Source: Bacteroidota bacterium (GTDB taxonomy: Bacteria > Bacteroidota > Ignavibacteria > UBA10030 > UBA8401). Taken from it: a stretch of DNA of 64,000 nt. Positions 1 to 8,429 of this stretch are shown piece by piece. The stretch is taken from the NCBI GenBank assembly GCA_041658205.1, contig JBBAAO010000003.1, positions 62,001-126,000 of the forward strand, in the 5' to 3' direction. Numbering within the stretch: position 1 is the first letter of the stretch; each line of letters begins with the position of its first letter. The notes under the pieces were generated by a model that worked only from the letters and a program-made list of their open reading frames with translations, did not search any database and had not been told where the DNA came from. Both the position numbers and the translations under genes were made by a program.

Positions 1-135
1 CAATAGGCAAATTTCTCCGTAACGATACTTTCTATCCTTTTATGACGGCAGACGTTTCGAAGAACATACCAACAACCGGAATTATTGCATTTTTCACTTT
101 TCATATGCACATTCGGCAATGGAAATGGTGACCAA

Positions 136-1212
136 ATGATCTTTATTGCAGGAATGACTATAGCGGTGTTCTTTGAATTCTTGCTTATTGGCAAGAAGAA
201 CAAATCCAGACCGGAAATAATCCTTATACTCTGGATGTTTCTGATTACGCTGCATCTCTTCATCTTCTATCTCTGGTACAGCGAAGAAATTTATCATTAC
301 CCTTTCCTGCTGGGAGTCAGCTACCCTTTTCCGCTGCTCCACGGTGTATTCCTGTATCTGTACGTCGGTACACTTACCAACCAGCTGCCGAAACGTAAAA
401 CCTTCCTGATCCTCCATGCCTTCCCTGCTGTTGTCATGTATCTCTTTTTGATACCATTCTTCGTATTATCAGCGGACGAGAAAATTTCCATTTTTAAAAG
501 CCTGGGTGCGGGATACGAGCTTTTCCGGACGATATCAACGTTTGCGGTCAGTGTTTCCGGTATTGTGTACATCGTTTGGTCAAGTCTGCTCCTTAGAAAT
601 CATCGCCGTCGTATCCTTGACCGATTTTCCTATCAGCACAAGATCGATCTCCAGTGGTTGCAGATTCTCACCTGGGGCATGGGGGGAATCTGGTTGTTGG
701 TTCTCTTCACCAACGATACAGTTATTTTCATGGGAGTGGTTGTCTTCGTCTTCATGGTTGGTTTTTTTGGTATCCGCCAAGCGAGAATCTTTCCGGCAAC
801 CACAGAACCGATGCAGGAGGATGAAGTAAAAGAAAAATATGCAAAATCTGGACTGAGCGACGAGCAGGCAGAACGACTGTATCGGGAACTGACTCGCTTG
901 ATGACCGGCGAATCGATGTACAAAAAGAGCGAACTTTCCGTGGATGACCTTGCAACACGACTCAATGTCCACTCCAATACTCTTTCCCAGGTGATCAATG
1001 AGAAAGCGGAAAAAAACTTCTACGACTTTGTTAATCACTACCGCCTTGAAGAATTCAAACGGATGGTTTCAGATCCAAAAAACCGAAATCTCACATTGAT
1101 GTCGCTCGCGTTCGACTGTGGATTCAACTCGAAATCCTCCTTTAACCGGCATTTCAAAAAAATTACCGGCCAAACTCCCTCCGAATATATCGCTTCCGTA
1201 AACACTCCATAA
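136..1212 (+). CDS. AraC-family regulator with N-terminal membrane sensor
   Basis: Predicted 358-residue transcription factor. The first ~230 residues form about seven hydrophobic segments separated by short charged loops, and the last ~100 residues are an AraC-type double helix-turn-helix (LATRLNVHSNTLSQVINEK, then SLAFDCGFNSKSSFNRHFKK and the usual TGQTPSEY end). The architecture is common in Bacteroidota, where a membrane part is thought to sense an envelope or extracellular cue and the cytoplasmic HTH binds DNA. I chose the ATG at 136 because the first membrane helix begins there; an in-frame ATG at 85 would add 17 unremarkable residues. No strong Shine-Dalgarno is seen for either. The target is unknown; the following genes are natural candidates. 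Confidence 0.85.
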   Translation: MIFIAGMTIAVFFEFLLIGKKNKSRPEIILILWMFLITLHLFIFYLWYSEEIYHYPFLLGVSYPFPLLHGVFLYLYVGTLTNQLPKRKTFLILHAFPAVVMYLFLIPFFVLSADEKISIFKSLGAGYELFRTISTFAVSVSGIVYIVWSSLLLRNHRRRILDRFSYQHKIDLQWLQILTWGMGGIWLLVLFTNDTVIFMGVVVFVFMVGFFGIRQARIFPATTEPMQEDEVKEKYAKSGLSDEQAERLYRELTRLMTGESMYKKSELSVDDLATRLNVHSNTLSQVINEKAEKNFYDFVNHYRLEEFKRMVSDPKNRNLTLMSLAFDCGFNSKSSFNRHFKKITGQTPSEYIASVNTP

Positions 1213-1309
1213 TAGACCGTACATACGATTCACCATGCAAGGCAAGACACATATTGTGGTTTCATCTTGCACGCTGAAACGAATTCGCCTCTTCACCACC
1301 GTATCTTTT

Positions 1310-1333
1310 TCCCGGTAATGAATATTACCGGGA
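1310..1333. promoter_or_regulatory. 10-bp perfect inverted repeat, possible operator
   Basis: TCCCGGTAAT at 1310-1319 is repeated in reverse complement at 1324-1333 with a 4-nt spacer. No T-run follows on the plus strand, so it is a poor terminator. It lies about 85 nt upstream of the gene at 1419 and downstream of the AraC-type regulator, so an operator for one of these is possible. Function not shown. Confidence 0.35.
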
Positions 1334-1418
1334 ACAGATTCGGGATCTCCCCGAACGTCCAGACCAAATAAATACCGATGGCCGTTAAGGACCGTTCGGA
1401 AATGTAAAGGAGCGTTTT

Positions 1419-2240
1419 ATGAAACAGCGTATCATCACCGCCCTCTTGACAGCGATTTTTGCAATCGCATCATCAGTACCGGCCTTCGCCCATGGTGGAT
1501 CAAAAAATGTGAAACTTCACGTCAGTAACCGATGGTCGGAGTGTGCCTTGCAGCTCGATCCGTCACTGACACAACAAGCCTGGAGTCGTTTTACCGAAGA
1601 GGCTGGTTTAATCACCTATTTTCGTTCGCTGACCGACGCACGACCGATGTCCTTTGGAAATTTCGAAGTGTCCCTGCTTCAGTGGCAGTCTAAAATCGAC
1701 GATACCAATTCCAGCTGGAACGACACTTTTGTCCATCCTGATTCTACGCATTGGCTCTATGAAGGAGATCGGTTCGGATTTCCCGGATTGACCGCCAGAA
1801 CCGGTATCACTGACCGGATTGATATTGGAGTCTATTTCACACAGAACCCAAATGCAAATTATGGATTTTGGGGTGGACAGGTTCAGTATAATATTGTCAA
1901 CGATCGCGATAATCGTTGGGCCGCATCCGCACGTGCAACCATGGTGAAGTTGTTCGGTCCCGACGATATCGATTTTGGTATGTATGGTGTTGATTTTCTG
2001 ACGAGCAGATCTTATGCCGTTATTGCTGATTGGGTTTCCCTCTCTCCGTATGCGGGCATTTCCGTGTATCTTTCCCGTTCGCATGAAAATTCGGCTGCGG
2101 TTACATTGAATGACGAAAATATTTTCGGAATACAGGCAATGATCGGTGCCGTTGCCGAGATCTCAGCATTCCGATGCGCAGTGGAATACAATTACGCTGC
2201 TGTCTATTCGCTTTCGTTTAAACTCGGTGTGGCTTTTTAA
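1419..2240 (+). CDS. Exported beta-barrel-like protein of unknown function
   Basis: Predicted 273 residues. It opens with a clear signal peptide (Lys/Arg, hydrophobic core, cleavage near PAFA-HGG), and the mature part is rich in aromatic residues and alternating polar/hydrophobic stretches such as TDRIDIGVYFTQ. It ends in FKLGVAF, a terminal Phe typical of outer-membrane beta-barrels. A strong ribosome site (AAAGGAG) lies 7 nt before the ATG. I do not recognise a family; an outer-membrane porin-like or surface protein is the best inference. It sits between a membrane AraC regulator and a secreted amidohydrolase in the same direction, but gaps of 206 and 80 nt leave operon membership open. Confidence 0.7.
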   Translation: MKQRIITALLTAIFAIASSVPAFAHGGSKNVKLHVSNRWSECALQLDPSLTQQAWSRFTEEAGLITYFRSLTDARPMSFGNFEVSLLQWQSKIDDTNSSWNDTFVHPDSTHWLYEGDRFGFPGLTARTGITDRIDIGVYFTQNPNANYGFWGGQVQYNIVNDRDNRWAASARATMVKLFGPDDIDFGMYGVDFLTSRSYAVIADWVSLSPYAGISVYLSRSHENSAAVTLNDENIFGIQAMIGAVAEISAFRCAVEYNYAAVYSLSFKLGVAF

Positions 2241-2320
2241 TAGAGCGGAAATTGAAATTATTATTCACAGTGAACTGAATGATGGTTAAATGATTTGCGT
2301 CAATGAAAGGAGCGCGTTTA

Positions 2321-3727
2321 ATGGATACAACATACAATCGCCTGCGTTTGAATATTGGATTGATCATATGCTTGTTGTCGGTTCATGCAGCGGCACAGAA
2401 CAACACAGCACTCGTGTTCACCCATGCCGGTATAATTTCAATGACGAAAGAAGAGGTTCTCAGAGATTATTCTGTTGTGGTAAGAGACGGTAAGATTACG
2501 GAAGTGGGTCCGTCAGCTACGGTGACCCTTCCCCCCGGTGCAACCGTCATTGATGCAACGGGGAAATTTTTGATCCCTGCATTATCGGATATGCATGTGC
2601 ATGTCGAAGGTGATGCTTGGAATATCATGTACCCGAAGGAAAAGCAATTTTCCCGTAATGAAATCCGTTTTGAAGATATTCTCTTTCTCTACATCGCTTA
2701 CGGTATTACCACCGTGAACATCATGTCTGCCCTTCACGAACACATACCGTTGAGGGAGAACATTGAGCAGAACAAATTGATCGCTCCCCGACTCGTTCTA
2801 TCCAGGATGATTGACGGTGCGGGAAAAGCGTGGCCTCCTCCCATTAGCACATGGGTTACCGGCGCTGACGAAGCAAAAAAGGCGGTGCTGGAAATGCATC
2901 ATCACGGGTATGACATGGTGAAGGTCTATTCCTTTTTGGATAAGATTTCTTACGATACCATCATCGCCACGGCACGCTCGCTCTCTATGCCGGTAGTTGG
3001 ACATATTCCCCTTTCCACGTCTCCGGAATATGTCGTTGCGGCAGGACAAAAAATGATCGCCCATTCCGAAGAAGTCATGAAATTTGCAAAACAGTACAAT
3101 GCTGCAGAAGTCGATCATTATGCTTCGCTCTTCGCCGCCAGTGATACGTGGGTCACCACTACATTAATCCTTCATCGTAATCTCAACGCACTGTTGAGGA
3201 ATTCCGATGAAGAACTGACCAAGCCCGGCACCGAATACCTTCATCCGATGGCAACCGGCATCTGGAATTACATTTATCAAAACTTGTACAAGCCTATCCC
3301 GACGAAAAACCGGGAGGCCTTAATCGACGGATACAAAAACTTTCAGCGGCCGTTCGTTTATGAACTCAATAAACGGGGAGGCAAATTGTTGATCGGAACT
3401 GACGCTTTAATTCCTTCCACCTTGCCAGGCATTTCTCTCCATGAAGAGTTAAAGGAATTAGTCGATGCAGGATTGACTCCGTTCGAAGCATTGAAGATCG
3501 CCACAACAAATACGTTTGATTTTCTTGGCGAACGCGACAGGGCCGGCACCATCGAACAAGGGATGGCGGCGAATCTGCTGCTCCTTGAAAAAAATCCGCT
3601 GGAGGATATTACTTCTACAAGGACAATTCTTGGTGTGATGACACAGAACCGATGGATATCGAAAAAAGATATCGAGATTCGGTTAACAACGATTCGTGAA
3701 TCCTATGCAACAATACGAAAGCGGTAA
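2321..3727 (+). CDS. Secreted amidohydrolase (imidazolonepropionase-like)
   Basis: Predicted 468-residue metal-dependent hydrolase of the amidohydrolase superfamily. An N-terminal signal peptide (to about residue 25, VHAAAQ) points to the periplasm or cell surface. Superfamily hallmarks are present: the DMHVHVEG metal motif after a GKFLIPALSD strand, PVVGHIP and KMIAHSEE histidines, and a GTDAL aspartate near the C-terminus, followed by the composite-domain ending GTIEQGMAANLLLL. Such exported members often act as dipeptidases or prolidase-like hydrolases; the substrate cannot be read from sequence. An in-frame ATG exists at 2303, but AAAGGAG at 2306-2312 lies inside that extension and is ideally spaced for the ATG at 2321, so I use 2321. 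Confidence 0.85.
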   Translation: MDTTYNRLRLNIGLIICLLSVHAAAQNNTALVFTHAGIISMTKEEVLRDYSVVVRDGKITEVGPSATVTLPPGATVIDATGKFLIPALSDMHVHVEGDAWNIMYPKEKQFSRNEIRFEDILFLYIAYGITTVNIMSALHEHIPLRENIEQNKLIAPRLVLSRMIDGAGKAWPPPISTWVTGADEAKKAVLEMHHHGYDMVKVYSFLDKISYDTIIATARSLSMPVVGHIPLSTSPEYVVAAGQKMIAHSEEVMKFAKQYNAAEVDHYASLFAASDTWVTTTLILHRNLNALLRNSDEELTKPGTEYLHPMATGIWNYIYQNLYKPIPTKNREALIDGYKNFQRPFVYELNKRGGKLLIGTDALIPSTLPGISLHEELKELVDAGLTPFEALKIATTNTFDFLGERDRAGTIEQGMAANLLLLEKNPLEDITSTRTILGVMTQNRWISKKDIEIRLTTIRESYATIRKR

Positions 3728-3767
3728 TCGATGATCAATGAAATGGAAAAGGCTATTTATTTACTCA

Positions 3768-3801
3768 TAAAAAAAATATCCCGACCGTCGCTGGTCGGGA
3801 T
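3768..3801 (-). terminator. Terminator of the GH13 amylase gene
   Basis: ATCCCGACC at 3778-3786 pairs with GGTCGGGAT at 3793-3801. On the minus strand the stem is followed by a run of T (plus-strand A-run just before 3778), 40 nt after the amylase stop. A near-identical stem ends the tRNA transcript at 10321-10347. Confidence 0.75.
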
Positions 3802-3840
3802 AGAGATATTTTCTCTGCATCACATTTTCATTGCATTTAA

Positions 3841-5520
3841 TTATTTCAGATGCAGCATTCTTTTTACTTCCATAAACCGGTTATCCTGCCCATAAACAGG
3901 CACCATTTCCATCCGATAAAAATATACGCCTGACGCAAGGTGCGTATTCCACACAACGGTGTGCTCACCGGGCTGCTGGATTTTATTCACAAGATTTGCC
4001 ACGGCAATCCCGAGCGAGTTGAAAATTGTGAGCGTCACGCGGCTTTCTTCCGGCAACGAATACAGAATGCGTGTTGAAGGGTTGAAGGGGTTAGGATAAT
4101 TTTGCGAGACACTGAATTTTGTCGGACGAATATTGTCCGCGGCAGCACCTTCCGTACTTCCTCTCTTTTCGTAGACAGCATATCCCCACGCCGGCAACGT
4201 GATTGAATAATTTTGGGTCACTGTCTTTGCTGAATCATTGAAGATATCGTGATACGTGTCGGAATAACTCTCCGCACTCACGGTGACTGTTCTTTGGGAA
4301 TTTGAAACATTAAATATGCCGCACACTTTGTCTGCACCTTTTTGACGAACGAACGCGAAAACATTTTGATCATCGGATGTTGCCAGCCGAACCAGGCTTG
4401 CGCCCACTGCGCCGTTCCATAGTGCACTGTTGTATCGTTTTGTGCGAAGCAGCGCGCGATAACGGTTCGCCAATGGATGAGTCTGCCACACGATCGAGTC
4501 TTTATCAAAGAATTTCAGTCTGTGATTCAATCCGGTTTCCTGTCCCCCATAGATCAGCGGCACGCTGCGGAAAACAAGCGAAAACGCGATGAACGACTCC
4601 GCCGCACTGCCAAATAATTCGGTGTCGGTTCCATACCATGAGTTTTCATCATGGTTAGAGGTGAAGTACATTCGAAGGGCATTCCCACCGAACGACGCAC
4701 TTTCATTCTGCACATATGCAGACAAATTGTTCGCGTTATTGGATCCATTCGCAAGACGGGTCAAAAGACCATTGCCAAAACCATAAAAACTCCAGGCATA
4801 GGTGATATCAAATCCTGCAGGATAGTACTTTGCACCATCGTCCTCAGCAATCATCATAATGTCAGGATATAATGTTTTTAATTCGGTGATCGCCTGCGTC
4901 CAAAAATCGATCGGAACAAAGCTTGCCGCATCGCAGCGAAAGCCGTCGATCTTTGCCGTCGCGATCCAGTATTTCATCGCACCGATCATATAGTTCCGCA
5001 GCTCCTGGTTGGTGAAATCAAGTTGAATCACGTCGCTCCAGTTTGTGCCGTGCGGAGCGATAAAATTACCGCTGCCGTTCTTTTCATACCATTCAGGATG
5101 CGTCAGTGTCAATCCATTATCCCACGCTGTATGATTGGCGACCCAATCCATAAGAACATGCATGCCTTTGGAATGGATCGAATCGACAACCGCTTTTAGA
5201 TCATTCAGCGTGCCGAATTCTGGATTGACAGCGTAGTAATCTTTGACAGAATAATAACTGCCGAGACTCCCCAGCCTGTTTTTTGACCCGATCGGATGAA
5301 TCGGCATAAACCACACCACGCCGACACCGAGATCTTTGAGACGATCGAGATGTTTCCCGAAGGCGGCAAAGGTTCCTTCCTTCGTGTACTGCCGCACGTT
5401 CACTTCATAAACGCTGAGATTATAACTCCATGCGCTGTGACCCTGAGAAATCGCCTTATCCGGCTGTATCCCAATCAAAACACAAGCAAGTAAGAAATAC
5501 ATTGCGGTGGTATGTTTCAT
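3841..5520 (-). CDS. Secreted GH13 alpha-amylase with C-terminal sorting domain
   Basis: Predicted 559-residue extracellular glycoside hydrolase that would cut alpha-glucans. A signal peptide covers residues 1-25. The TIM barrel shows the GH13 signatures: MDWVANHT (region I), GFRCDAASF with nucleophile Asp197, acid/base Glu226 in MMIAEDD, and TSNHDEN with His290/Asp291. A C-terminal beta domain follows, and then at about 475 begins NYPNPFNPSTRI, the FlgD-like/secretion-tail domain typical of Ignavibacteria and relatives, ending in SGVYFYRME. This tail normally marks proteins exported through an outer-membrane route such as T9SS, but no T9SS gene lies in the window. It stands alone on the minus strand with its own terminator; no sugar transporter is adjacent. 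Confidence 0.92.
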   Translation of the reverse strand: MKHTTAMYFLLACVLIGIQPDKAISQGHSAWSYNLSVYEVNVRQYTKEGTFAAFGKHLDRLKDLGVGVVWFMPIHPIGSKNRLGSLGSYYSVKDYYAVNPEFGTLNDLKAVVDSIHSKGMHVLMDWVANHTAWDNGLTLTHPEWYEKNGSGNFIAPHGTNWSDVIQLDFTNQELRNYMIGAMKYWIATAKIDGFRCDAASFVPIDFWTQAITELKTLYPDIMMIAEDDGAKYYPAGFDITYAWSFYGFGNGLLTRLANGSNNANNLSAYVQNESASFGGNALRMYFTSNHDENSWYGTDTELFGSAAESFIAFSLVFRSVPLIYGGQETGLNHRLKFFDKDSIVWQTHPLANRYRALLRTKRYNSALWNGAVGASLVRLATSDDQNVFAFVRQKGADKVCGIFNVSNSQRTVTVSAESYSDTYHDIFNDSAKTVTQNYSITLPAWGYAVYEKRGSTEGAAADNIRPTKFSVSQNYPNPFNPSTRILYSLPEESRVTLTIFNSLGIAVANLVNKIQQPGEHTVVWNTHLASGVYFYRMEMVPVYGQDNRFMEVKRMLHLK

Positions 5521-5604
5521 ATCATTCCTTTTCTGTTATCAAGAGCGGGCCCATACAGATGAATATTATTATCCTTCTTGCTAATAATCGAAAAACTTTG
5601 TTTT

Positions 5605-6126
5605 TCAAAAGAACTTAAAAAGTGCATGAAAAAATCTCATCGCTCTTTCTAATTGAGTTTTGAAACTCTTATATCGACCGTTTTCTCGCCATAACTCACC
5701 AACCTCGAGTAATCATCTGGTTTCTCAGATTTCAATTGTTGGTAAGTGTTTTTTCCAATAGGATGAAGATCGTTGAAAGATTTAATAGATTCGAAAGGGT
5801 TTTCAGTTTTTTGATCTGTTCCAAACTCTTTGTTGCGATACTTCTCATTTATTGGGCTATTGCCGTCGAATGACTTCTTAAATATTTCAATAACTTCAAT
5901 TGTTTTATTTGAGGTATCAGGCAAAGGTGTTTTTTTCTTGAGTATGTCCGTTAGTAATCTTTGTCCAATATCAGTCCTGCTGCGTAGGAATCAAATGTCT
6001 TTTACAAAGTTTCGAAAGACCTACATCAGAAAGAGTAAATTCTTTGGAGAGTTTAATAAGCGGAGTCTTCCAAACGAGTTCATACAATTCGGTTCGGCTT
6101 ATTTTGATAGTATCGTGATTATTCAT
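5605..6126 (-). pseudogene. Decayed gene of the 'LVW...IPxPPRGYW' family
   Basis: Reading the minus strand from the ATG at 6126 gives a 51-residue start containing SRTELYELVWKTPLIKLSKE and LSDVGLSKLCKRHLIPT, a family N-terminus recalled from hypothetical proteins (SREELYELVW..., then IPxPPRGYWAKL). The expected Gly of GYW is a TGA stop at 5971-5973, and the same frame resumes as YWTKITNGHTQEKN. A run of seven A (5930-5936) shifts the frame into TPLPDTSNKTIEVIEIF, which stays open to VDIRVSKLN at 5649. A further shift near there recovers TQLERAMRFFHALFKFF, stopping at 5605. One nonsense change and at least two frameshifts make it a pseudogene. It starts 31 nt after the Fic gene, as if a third gene of that cassette. 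Confidence 0.75.
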
Positions 6127-6157
6127 TTCTTAAGACAACTAAACATGGCTACCGATA

Positions 6158-6754
6158 TTAAGAGCGCGCAAATTTTAGTAGTTCATCTATAGAATTAACA
6201 TCTCCTGTCTTAAGTGCAGTAAGATAATTGGATCGAGTTTGCCCTTTTTGGATGAGATTACCACTACCCCATGTGAACAGTTCTCCTCCATATATTTTTT
6301 CTATAATGATATCTGCCATAAGCCTTGAATGCCTGCCATTCCCATTGGGAAAACAATGTATCGAAACAAGTCGATATTTAAACCTTATTGCAATTTCATC
6401 TTCTGAAAATACATGATGTTCAATCCAGTATTTTGTGTCAACTATCAAAGCTCTCAGCTCGGTCCGAATCTGTGTCCAATCCACACCAATATTTTTATTG
6501 GATTTTCTTTGTATTCCTGCCCAAGACCAGACGTCGCCCAGCATCCTTTTGTGAAGATCGAAAATGAATTCTTCAGAAAGAATTTTATCTACTGATAAAC
6601 TTCTGCCCATCAACCACTCGAAAGCTTTTTCAATATTCTGTTGTTCTAATTCATCAAGCTCTCCTCTGGTTGCAATCGATTTTATTTTTAGTTCATCTAA
6701 TTCCTCTGGCGTTAATGGAGTTTGACCGGGATCGTAAGTTAGATTTAATCCCAT
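6158..6754 (-). CDS. Fic-domain protein, mobile mystery protein B
   Basis: Predicted 198 residues. The Fic core is HCFPNGNGRHSR with catalytic His133 and the GNGR phosphate loop. The canonical HPFx(D/E)GNGR has Pro and an acidic residue where this protein has Cys and Asn. The N-terminus (TYDPGQTPLTPEELDELK) matches the family I know as mobile mystery protein B, always found beside mobile mystery protein A. Fic enzymes transfer AMP or other nucleotides to hydroxyl groups of target proteins, and several act as toxins. The start overlaps the end of the upstream HTH gene by 10 nt, so the two are translated together. The local AT-rich composition differs from surrounding housekeeping genes, which fits transfer. 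A role as the toxin half of a pair is inference. Confidence 0.9.
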   Translation of the reverse strand: MGLNLTYDPGQTPLTPEELDELKIKSIATRGELDELEQQNIEKAFEWLMGRSLSVDKILSEEFIFDLHKRMLGDVWSWAGIQRKSNKNIGVDWTQIRTELRALIVDTKYWIEHHVFSEDEIAIRFKYRLVSIHCFPNGNGRHSRLMADIIIEKIYGGELFTWGSGNLIQKGQTRSNYLTALKTGDVNSIDELLKFARS

Positions 6755-7206
6755 AAGAAACTCGGCAGTTTTAATTCCAGTTCTTTGGCTTTTTCTTTAA
6801 TAGCAGCTTTGGTTCTATTGTCTGAAATTGCCTGATCTTCTAATGCCATAGTGTGCGCTGTTCTAAGAACGATATGCTTAGCTACTTCATAAGTTTTTTT
6901 TCGTATGTAGTTTTGGAGAGATCCTTCTCTTGGCACAAATCCATATACCAATTCAAGATCCATAGCAGCCGCTGTCTCGCGTAATGTTTTTAAAGTGATA
7001 TTACCTTCGACCTCTCGCTTCTCGATACCTTGGAGCGTCGGTTCACTGATTTGGAGTCTTTTGGCAACGGATCTTCTCGGCATGCCAAGGGCAGTTCTAA
7101 TAGCAAGTAACCATCCGTTTGGTGGTGCAAATGGTTCTTTTATATTACGAAATTTTCGTATTTTGCTATCTAATTGCTTTATAATCAAACGTTTTTGGTT
7201 ATTCAT
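6745..7206 (-). CDS. HTH protein, mobile mystery protein A
   Basis: Predicted 153 residues. After a basic N-terminus (NNQKRLIIKQLDSKIRKF) comes FAPPNGWLLAIRTALGMPRR, and then a Cro/C1-type helix-turn-helix (RSVAKRLQISEPTLQGIEKRE). The order and wording match the family known as mobile mystery protein A, an obligate partner of the Fic protein just downstream. I infer DNA binding and repression of its own operon, because four copies of a GCATATAGAC/GCTTAT-type repeat sit directly upstream at 7207-7325. The pair behaves like an antitoxin-toxin cassette in layout (regulator first, overlapping genes), though the function of this family has not, to my knowledge, been established. Confidence 0.88.
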   Translation of the reverse strand: MNNQKRLIIKQLDSKIRKFRNIKEPFAPPNGWLLAIRTALGMPRRSVAKRLQISEPTLQGIEKREVEGNITLKTLRETAAAMDLELVYGFVPREGSLQNYIRKKTYEVAKHIVLRTAHTMALEDQAISDNRTKAAIKEKAKELELKLPSFLWD

Positions 7207-7325
7207 ATAAGCCTACATGCTTATTAAAACATATTATTATCAGTCTATATGCTGATTTATTTAATATTAAAATAAGCATATAGACTTATATTGTCAAGGA
7301 AAATATATGTCTATATGCTAACTTA
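7207..7325 (-). promoter_or_regulatory. Operator-like repeat cluster upstream of mobile mystery pair
   Basis: Four related sites precede the HTH gene: a palindrome ATAAGC-6-GCTTAT at 7207-7224 touching the start codon; GTCTATATGCTGATTTA at 7243-7259; its inverse TAAGCATATAGACTTA at 7273-7288; and GTCTATATGCTAACTTA at 7309-7325. The shared core is GTCTATATGCT(g/a)A. The spacing (about 31-36 nt, near three helical turns) and both orientations suit cooperative binding by the HTH protein. Binding is inferred. Confidence 0.6.
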
Positions 7326-7372
7326 TTTTCACACCTAAATCCATATTTGTATGGGTGAATATTTAGAAGAAG

Positions 7373-7732
7373 ATGCTAACAAAAGTAATGATTACTAAGA
7401 TTGAATCATTCTTAAAGATGAAGGAGCCAAAAGGGTTGCTGCGATTTGGTTTTCGTAGAGGTGGAAAACTCGATATTGACTGGAAAAAAGAGAAGGCACC
7501 CGAAACACAAGTTTCGAGTGCCTTCATTGGGTGGCTCCGCGAGAAACACGAGGAGTCTAACTTTTTAAAGTTCGAAATTCCTGTTGTTTTGGTCAAAATA
7601 TGCAAAGGCGCCCAGCATATTTTCATCGACCACAAGCGTTTACCCTACTATCTGAACCTCCACAATTCGGATATGATTGCGCTTCGGGTGGCTGGTCTGA
7701 TCCACCCAGAAGTACCGGACAAGATTTCGTAG
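7373..7732 (+). CDS. Hypothetical protein
   Basis: Open frame of 119 residues preceded by GAAGAAG, a possible ribosome site 4 nt before the ATG. Visible features: a basic start (LTKVMITKIESFLKMKEPKG), a GWLREKHEES stretch, a hydrophobic strand FEIPVVLVKI, and no signal peptide or membrane segment. I do not recognise a family. It is divergent from the mobile mystery genes across the operator cluster, so it may be cargo of the same accessory insertion or be controlled by the same HTH protein. No antisense gene competes convincingly with it. Confidence 0.45.
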   Translation: MLTKVMITKIESFLKMKEPKGLLRFGFRRGGKLDIDWKKEKAPETQVSSAFIGWLREKHEESNFLKFEIPVVLVKICKGAQHIFIDHKRLPYYLNLHNSDMIALRVAGLIHPEVPDKIS

Positions 7733-7918
7733 ATTTCCCTTTTTTAATAAAGAATTCGCAATAAGGGAAGAAATATCTGGTCATCGACCCAGTTCGAATC
7801 AAATCGTGTTTTGATCTTCCTCCTTTTTCTATTCATTACTTCACAAATTCATTCCTGTACCCAAAACATGAAGATAATTCGAAAAAGGTTAGCTTGATCG
7901 TACTCGGAGAAACATATT

Positions 7919-8068
7919 ATGAGATGCGTTTGGATTGCAGTTTTTAAGAACCGTGCTGCAATGGTGAAATACTTCAGCGATAGCAGTATCTGGATGCGGT
8001 CAGTCATGATCGATCTACTCGACGATCATAATATTTCTTCCTTTGAGATAAGTGTGACCGGACCATAA
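7919..8068 (+). CDS. Possible 49-residue orphan protein
   Basis: A short frame from ATG 7919 to TAA 8066-8068, too short for most gene callers. GGAG at 7906-7909 sits 9 nt before the ATG, good spacing for a ribosome site. The peptide starts MRCVWIAVFKNRAAMVKYFS and ends SFEISVTGP; it has no recognisable domain. It could instead be a chance frame or the remains of a longer gene, since the surrounding 660 nt carry no other coding signal. Confidence 0.3.
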   Translation: MRCVWIAVFKNRAAMVKYFSDSSIWMRSVMIDLLDDHNISSFEISVTGP

Positions 8069-8396
8069 AAAACCGATCCAGAAAAGAGAGAGCAAATTTG
8101 CCAAGTTATGTATATTTCGTATTCAATCCATTGCGGGGAAGAATTTTTGTTTTCTATCAATAATTCTTTCGGGGATCTATACCCCGGTGCATACCGTCGT
8201 CGATGAGTAGTATATTTGATACAACATTCTTCGCTGTCAATCCTTGCATCCTCCAGTGATACAAACCACCGTTGATTGAAATACCCCTACCTCACCCTGC
8301 AAAAATGACGATTGAAAATATACTGAAACTCTATTCCTTCTTATCATTTATTTCCTTATTCTTTGGATGATAATTTCGCTGTTGTGATGGTAATGA
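8069..8396. other. Gene-free stretch upstream of ftcD
   Basis: No coding frame of note on either strand. The only structure I see is a short hairpin CGGGG-7-CCCCG at 8170-8186. The segment must contain the ftcD promoter, but no match to the TTGnnn-17-TATATT pattern seen elsewhere in the window stands out. Likewise 7733-7918 shows nothing I can name. Confidence 0.4.
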
Positions 8397-8429
8397 ATGA
8401 GAAAATTCAATAACCCAATGTGGATCAGT

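Noticed and set aside
580..1038. 152-codon minus-strand frame over the AraC regulator
   Set aside because: It is a shadow of the well-supported AraC-type gene, with no start signal.
1310..1333. Intrinsic terminator of the AraC gene
   Set aside because: The stem is good but it is not followed by T on the plus strand; the T-run lies before it.
2303..2320. Upstream ATG as the amidohydrolase start
   Set aside because: The bases 2306-2312 make an ideal ribosome site for the ATG at 2321, which also gives a cleaner signal peptide.
5930..5973. Programmed frameshift or stop-codon recoding in the LVW-family gene
   Set aside because: A run of seven A and a TGA could suggest recoding, but there is a further frame change near 5650, so decay explains all lesions more simply.
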